Below, in pieces: positions 61,794 through 64,000 of a DNA stretch of 64,000 bases. Location: assembly GCA_015680905.1 (NCBI GenBank), contig CM027379.1:32568501-32632500 (forward strand). Direction: 5' to 3'. Every line of letters starts with the position of its first letter. The stretch's first letter is position 1. The notes beneath the pieces were generated by a model. It saw only the letters and a program-made list of their open reading frames with translations. It was not told where the DNA came from and made no database searches. The position numbers were made by a program, and so were the translations under genes. This DNA comes from Coptis chinensis. Lineage: Eukaryota > Streptophyta > Magnoliopsida > Ranunculales > Ranunculaceae.

Positions 61794-62260
61794 TGCTGGA
61801 ATCTCTTGATGATTAGTATTTCAAATTACTATTCCTAGTAGGAGTCATTCTCTGATTTGGAAACCGAGTGTCTATTCCAAATAGGAGTCTTTATTTATTT
61901 TGGAAACAGACGAACTTACCTTTATATAAACAAGGACTTTGCGTCCATAAGAGGTATTTCAAGACAGAAACACGTCTTGCACTTCTAAACCCAAGCTACT
62001 GTTGCTGCCAATCTTCTTCTCTTCTTACTGTTAGCCCCCACAGAGAGTTATACTGCCGTTCTAGAGAGCAACCTGTTCGAGTGCAAGTCAGCCTGCTAAA
62101 CCATTGTATCATGTGAGGAAGACATGCTTGTTTGCCTTTCAATTTGGAAGGGCTTAAATATTTCCTTAAGGACACCTAATCTGGCTTGGTTGTTTGTTTT
62201 TTTGGTCTCTGTTTCTTTCGTTTCTACTCTAGTTGTTGTTTTCATACAACTATTCTAACA
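61794..62260 (+). repeat. Copia LTR, type 2, complete (467 bp)
   Basis: It runs TGCTGGAATCTC...TATTCTAACA and is preceded by a polypurine tract, as a 3' LTR should be. A TATA box (tttatataaacaagg, about 61921-61935) is present. The second base pair of the start differs from the TGTTGG of the other copies. CACTC follows, matching the left end of the stack. Confidence 0.82.
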
Positions 62261-62265
62261 CACTC

Positions 62266-62817
62266 CACTCCACTTCAGTTCTAAAGTAGCAGCACTGCCC
62301 TCCACACCACTCCACTAGGCTTTTGTTCGGTTGGGAAGGTTGAGCATCATATTTCCTAGTACTACTTTTTTCCTTCAATAAGCTAACTTTTGTATTAAAA
62401 AGTGTAAAAAGAAAAAGAAGAGAGGGTGATTATGTACAAAGTTGTGCGGATGAATTTCTGTGCAAACAGATTCATACCATACTAATCAAATCTTAAATAA
62501 GCCTGTCCCTGCATTTCCAAGTACTACTTTGCCACTCTGATCTATGGATAGACACATTGCTAATGTTAGACACTATATTACTCTAACTGAACAAACTTCA
62601 GGGATTTTTCCGGGTTTTGAGATGGCGAATTCATCAGTATCACTACTATAAGAGGGAAAGTAATTAATATATATGTAAGTTGGCTATATGAAGCATGCAT
62701 GAACTCAAAATGATGTCTGTAGCTCACTGTATTGTTCGATGTTCTCATACCCATCTACCATCTAGTTAAAGAGGAAAGATTGTATAGGTTCTCTTTTCTA
62801 TTTGCTGCTAATCAAGT
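62266..62817. other. Right flank of the nested stack
   Basis: No gene recognised. The first bases are cactcc-rich, and ttctaaagtag occurs here (about 62279) and in the left flank (22921), which may be coincidence or a small pre-existing repeat. Confidence 0.4.
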
Positions 62818-63562
62818 TTATTTCACGCGGAACTTGTAAGGGTACTCCACTACCTCAAAGCTAAAAATCTGTTGTCGTTTTTTATCATCAACTAAGCTAG
62901 TAGTAGTAGTATCTATATCAGCAACAATTTCATTATGCGAAAACAGTATGGACTCCAATACAAGAGTCGCGAGGTCTTGGAAGGAATTAGGACCGCAGTG
63001 ACTAGCTGAAGAAGCTTCATAAATAAGATCCAGAATGTCCCCTTCCCGAATTCGGAGATAAAATATATGCCAATAATAAAATTGGGATTTCCAAAGTCCA
63101 CAGTTATAAGAGCCAACCTTCGGTCCCCGATGTCCCGAACTTTGTTCCGAAGTATGCTCTCTTTGATCTGATGCCAGGAGGATTGTTACGCAATTTCCCA
63201 TTGTGATCAATTTCGGCTGGCTTGCTAGAACACTAAATATCATTCTCAAATTCCTTATTTTCCACATTAGCCGATTCCTTATCCTCATGTGTCTGTGCTT
63301 TGCAACAGATGCTCTTCAGACTCCAAATCCAGCACAATATCAACAATAGGAGAAACCCCAAGTGCATTCATCATTCTCTCCTCTTTCAAATATACATTTC
63401 AATTATGAAGGCTTGACATCAAATCCTGAAGGATCATTTAACTTAATTGGGCCATAACGCCTGCCGCAAATGAGCATCAACTAAACCAGATTCCAAAGTT
63501 TCATCAGTGTTATCAAATTCTAAACCTGTCGCTATGTGTTCGATATCATTGGCTTCAGCCAT
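62818..63562 (-). pseudogene. Unidentified coding-like sequence, frameshifted
   Basis: Reading leftward from an ATG at 63562: MAEANDIEHIATGLEFDNTD, ETLESGLVDAHLRQALWPN, stop. After a gap, LGVSPIVDIVLDLESEEHLL continues, and with a one-base shift THEDKESANVENKEFENDI, stop. NPPGIRSKRAYFGTKFGTSG follows in another frame. The rest, to 62818, is a 156-codon frame ending VVEYPYKFRVK. The acidic, protein-like composition suggests a real gene N-terminus that is decayed or contains unrecognised introns. I do not recognise the family. Confidence 0.35.
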
Positions 63563-64000
63563 TTAGAGTTTGGTTGGCTTGTTTATTTAGGATGTGTATA
63601 CACTGTGGACTTGGGTCACTTCGGACCCTCGGAGCTGCAAATAGAACGTACTGAAGAAGCGATGCCCACAAATAGCTTGCACAGCAAGTCATAAAATCAA
63701 AATCAGTACATGCCTGAATGTCTGATAGCCCAACTTAACTTTTTTATCAACACAACACAAGAACCAAGCCCATCGGCCCTAAGTTGGGCTTTATATATCA
63801 GGCTGGATGCCGTGCAACGACTATGCCATAGAAACAGATGGTCCACTTCTTTCAATTTCTAATTTAGTTTTATCATTTTATGCGGACAGAAGCTTCAGAC
63901 TTCGCTGATAATTTATTGAGATGATTATCTGTACAAGTGGATCTGAATCAGAGAGGTACATTAGCAGATTTAAATGTTATCTTACTTTCTCTGTTTCAAA
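63563..64000. other. Right-edge sequence, nothing assigned
   Basis: Possible promoter or 5' flank of the minus-strand sequence ending at 63562. No other feature seen. Confidence 0.35.

Overview
The window is nuclear DNA from a flowering plant, most likely a eudicot with a repeat-rich genome. The evidence is intron-bearing plant genes, a plant-type PPR protein and a PADRE/DUF4228 protein, and plant lineages of every transposon class (Athila-type Ty3/gypsy, Ty1/copia, L1-type LINE, CACTA, MULE, Helitron, MITE). The species cannot be named from the sequence. No organellar, bacterial or viral segment was seen.

Only three intact protein genes are recognised. An inositol polyphosphate multikinase (IPK2/IPMK type) lies at 1405-2247 (+). 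A PADRE-domain protein at 16162-16659 (-) and a long pentatricopeptide-repeat protein of the At5g57250 type at 17213-20551 (+) are transcribed divergently from a 553-bp spacer. These look like ordinary host genes. Between the first and second lie a Tourist-like MITE (3600-4210), a 4.2-kb non-coding LTR-like repeat (6698-10859, target duplication GTTTG), and a Helitron whose 3' terminus is at 15556-15584. The Helitron carries broken, intron-containing pieces of two unrelated genes, MAP70 and GatB.

From 22949 to 62260 the window is one stack of nested insertions. Target-site duplications (TSDs) can be read at almost every level. The outermost layer is a Copia-type element with TG...CA ends and TSD CACTC. 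An Athila-like gag-protease element without reverse transcriptase (23794-50962, TSD GTTTC) sits in one of its LTRs. The Athila 5' LTR holds a 6.3-kb LTR-like repeat (24770-31036, TSD TAATG), which itself holds a MULE (24981-27842, 9-bp TSD with one mismatch). The Athila leader holds a CACTA element (31666-36386, TSD TTG) and its 3' LTR holds another (44809-50462, TSD CAT). An L1-type LINE (about 54905-61038, 13-bp TSD) sits in a further Copia LTR copy. Removing each insert rejoins the interrupted sequence.

The points most worth a second look are the cargo and internal architecture of these elements. The CACTA elements carry gene fragments: a methionine aminopeptidase 2 exon with a splice donor in one, an AP2-domain fragment in the other. 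The MULE carries two arrays of 16-bp palindromes flanking a tRNA-like sequence with Pol III boxes. A Copia LTR fused to an inverted LTR segment occurs at three places with the same junction. The Athila-like element has two long reading frames broken only by in-frame stops, never by frameshifts, and a possible internal promoter ahead of the second. The last 1.7 kb holds frameshifted coding-like sequence on the minus strand that I could not identify.
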